Below, piece by piece: positions 13,660 through 14,398 of a stretch of DNA of 14,398 nucleotides (position 1 is the first letter of the stretch; each line of letters begins with the position of its first letter). The translations under genes were made by a program, and so were the position numbers. Origin of the DNA: Acidobacteriota bacterium (GTDB lineage: Bacteria > Acidobacteriota > Terriglobia > UBA7540); NCBI GenBank assembly GCA_003165615.1, contig PLWR01000074.1, positions 1 to 14,398 on the forward strand, read 5' to 3'. A model generated the notes under the pieces. That model searched no databases and was not told where the DNA came from. It saw only the letters and a list, made by a program, of their open reading frames with translations.

Positions 13660-14398
13660 GTGTCCGAGAACGAACAGTCAGACCTGATCCAGCAGCGCGA
13701 GAAAAAACTCCAGGCGATCGTTGAACTGGGATTTGAGGCTTACCCGCGCAAGTACGACGTCACCCACACGATTCCGCAAATCGTGACGGAAAACTCGCCC
13801 CTTTCGGCGGAACAGCTTGCCGCAAACAAGATTTCGGTTCGGGCTGCGGGTCGCGTGATGACCATGCGTCCGCACGGCAAGGCGGGTTTTGCGCACCTGG
13901 CGGGCGGGGGGCAGCGCCTGCAAATCTACGTCCGGCTGGATGCGGTGGGGGAGCGCGACTTCGAGCTTTACAAGCTCCTCGATCTGGGGGACCTGGTGGG
14001 GGTTGAGGGTTACCTGTTCCGCACCCGGACGGGCGAGCTCACCATCCATGCGGAGCGCCTGCAATTTCTCGCCAAGGCGGTGCTGCCGCTGCCGGAAAAA
14101 TGGCACGGCCTCACCGACGTGGAAATCCGTTATCGCCAACGCTACCTTGACCTGATGGTGAATGAGGAAGTCCGCACGGTTTTTGAACGCCGCGGCAAAC
14201 TGGTGCGCGCCATCCGCGATTTCCTGGAGGCCGAAGGTTATCTGGAAGTTGAGACCCCCATGATGCAGCCCCTGGCGGGCGGCGCCATGGCCCGGCCTTT
14301 TATCACCCATCACAACGCGCTCGACATCGACCTTTACCTGCGCATCGCCCCGGAGCTCTACCTGAAGAGGCTGATCGTGGGCGGTCTCGACCGCGTTT
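13660..14398 (+). CDS. lysS: Lysine-tRNA ligase, class II (3' truncated by window)
   Basis: LysRS charges tRNA-Lys with lysine using ATP. The first 246 residues are present. They start [24 protein letters not shown] with the usual helical N-terminal extension, then [23 protein letters not shown] and [18 protein letters not shown], the OB-fold anticodon-binding domain (about residues 60-150). Next come [11 protein letters not shown] and motif 1 of the class II catalytic core ([20 protein letters not shown], about 185-204), [16 protein letters not shown], and [18 protein letters not shown] just before motif 2, where the window ends. GTG at 13660 is the only sensible start, since an in-frame TAG lies at 13648-13650. 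The ribosome site is weak (TAGGTAA). A perfect sigma-70 promoter lies about 50 nt upstream. Confidence 0.96.
   Translation, partial: MSENEQSDLIQQREKKLQAIVELGFEAYPRKYDVTHTIPQIVTENSPLSAEQLAANKISVRAAGRVMTMRPHGKAGFAHLAGGGQRLQIYVRLDAVGERDFELYKLLDLGDLVGVEGYLFRTRTGELTIHAERLQFLAKAVLPLPEKWHGLTDVEIRYRQRYLDLMVNEEVRTVFERRGKLVRAIRDFLEAEGYLEVETPMMQPLAGGAMARPFITHHNALDIDLYLRIAPELYLKRLIVGGLDRV

Overview
The window is high-GC bacterial chromosome. Its backbone is translation and ribosome-maturation genes, and most of the middle is accessory carbohydrate-related genes. The gene order infB - ylxP(DUF503) - rbfA - truB, the Tat-exported enzymes, the AF2212-type antitoxin/PIN pair and the style of the intergenic repeats suggest a soil-type Acidobacteriota or a relative. 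This assignment is inference; no marker in the window settles it.

Layout. Positions 1-2377 (+): the 3' end of infB, then ylxP, rbfA and truB, evidently one operon. Each of the three gaps between these genes is almost filled by two opposed arrays of 7-nt repeats that fold on each other. The repeat word differs in each gap. Positions 2416-7088 (-): two tandem 774/775-aa Tat-exported paralogs, probably glycoside-hydrolase-like enzymes of an uncharacterised family, 20 nt apart and in one operon. Positions 7370-9135 (-): an AF2212-like antitoxin, a PIN toxin cut short after about 50 family-like residues, and a GT1-type glycosyltransferase whose start codon lies one base after the toxin stop. Positions 9136-9523: a 388-nt divergent gap with another heptamer array and a 16-nt direct repeat. 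Positions 9524-11653 (+): a secreted GH42 beta-galactosidase. Positions 11695-12468 (+): a decayed PlsC/hemolysin-like acyltransferase. Positions 12606-13337 (-): a single-pass membrane protein of unknown function with a possible leaderless promoter and operator. Positions 13660-14398 (+): the start of lysS behind a consensus sigma-70 promoter.

The two exported paralogs, the GH42 enzyme and the glycosyltransferase together suggest glycan or glycoside processing outside the cytoplasm plus a cytoplasmic glycosylation step, but the genes are in different transcription units and no substrate can be read from sequence alone. The broken toxin, the broken acyltransferase and the converted paralogs show that the segment between truB and lysS is evolving quickly. 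The strongest candidate for something undescribed is the family of heptamer-built hairpins in the translation operon. Second is the paralogous exported enzyme pair.
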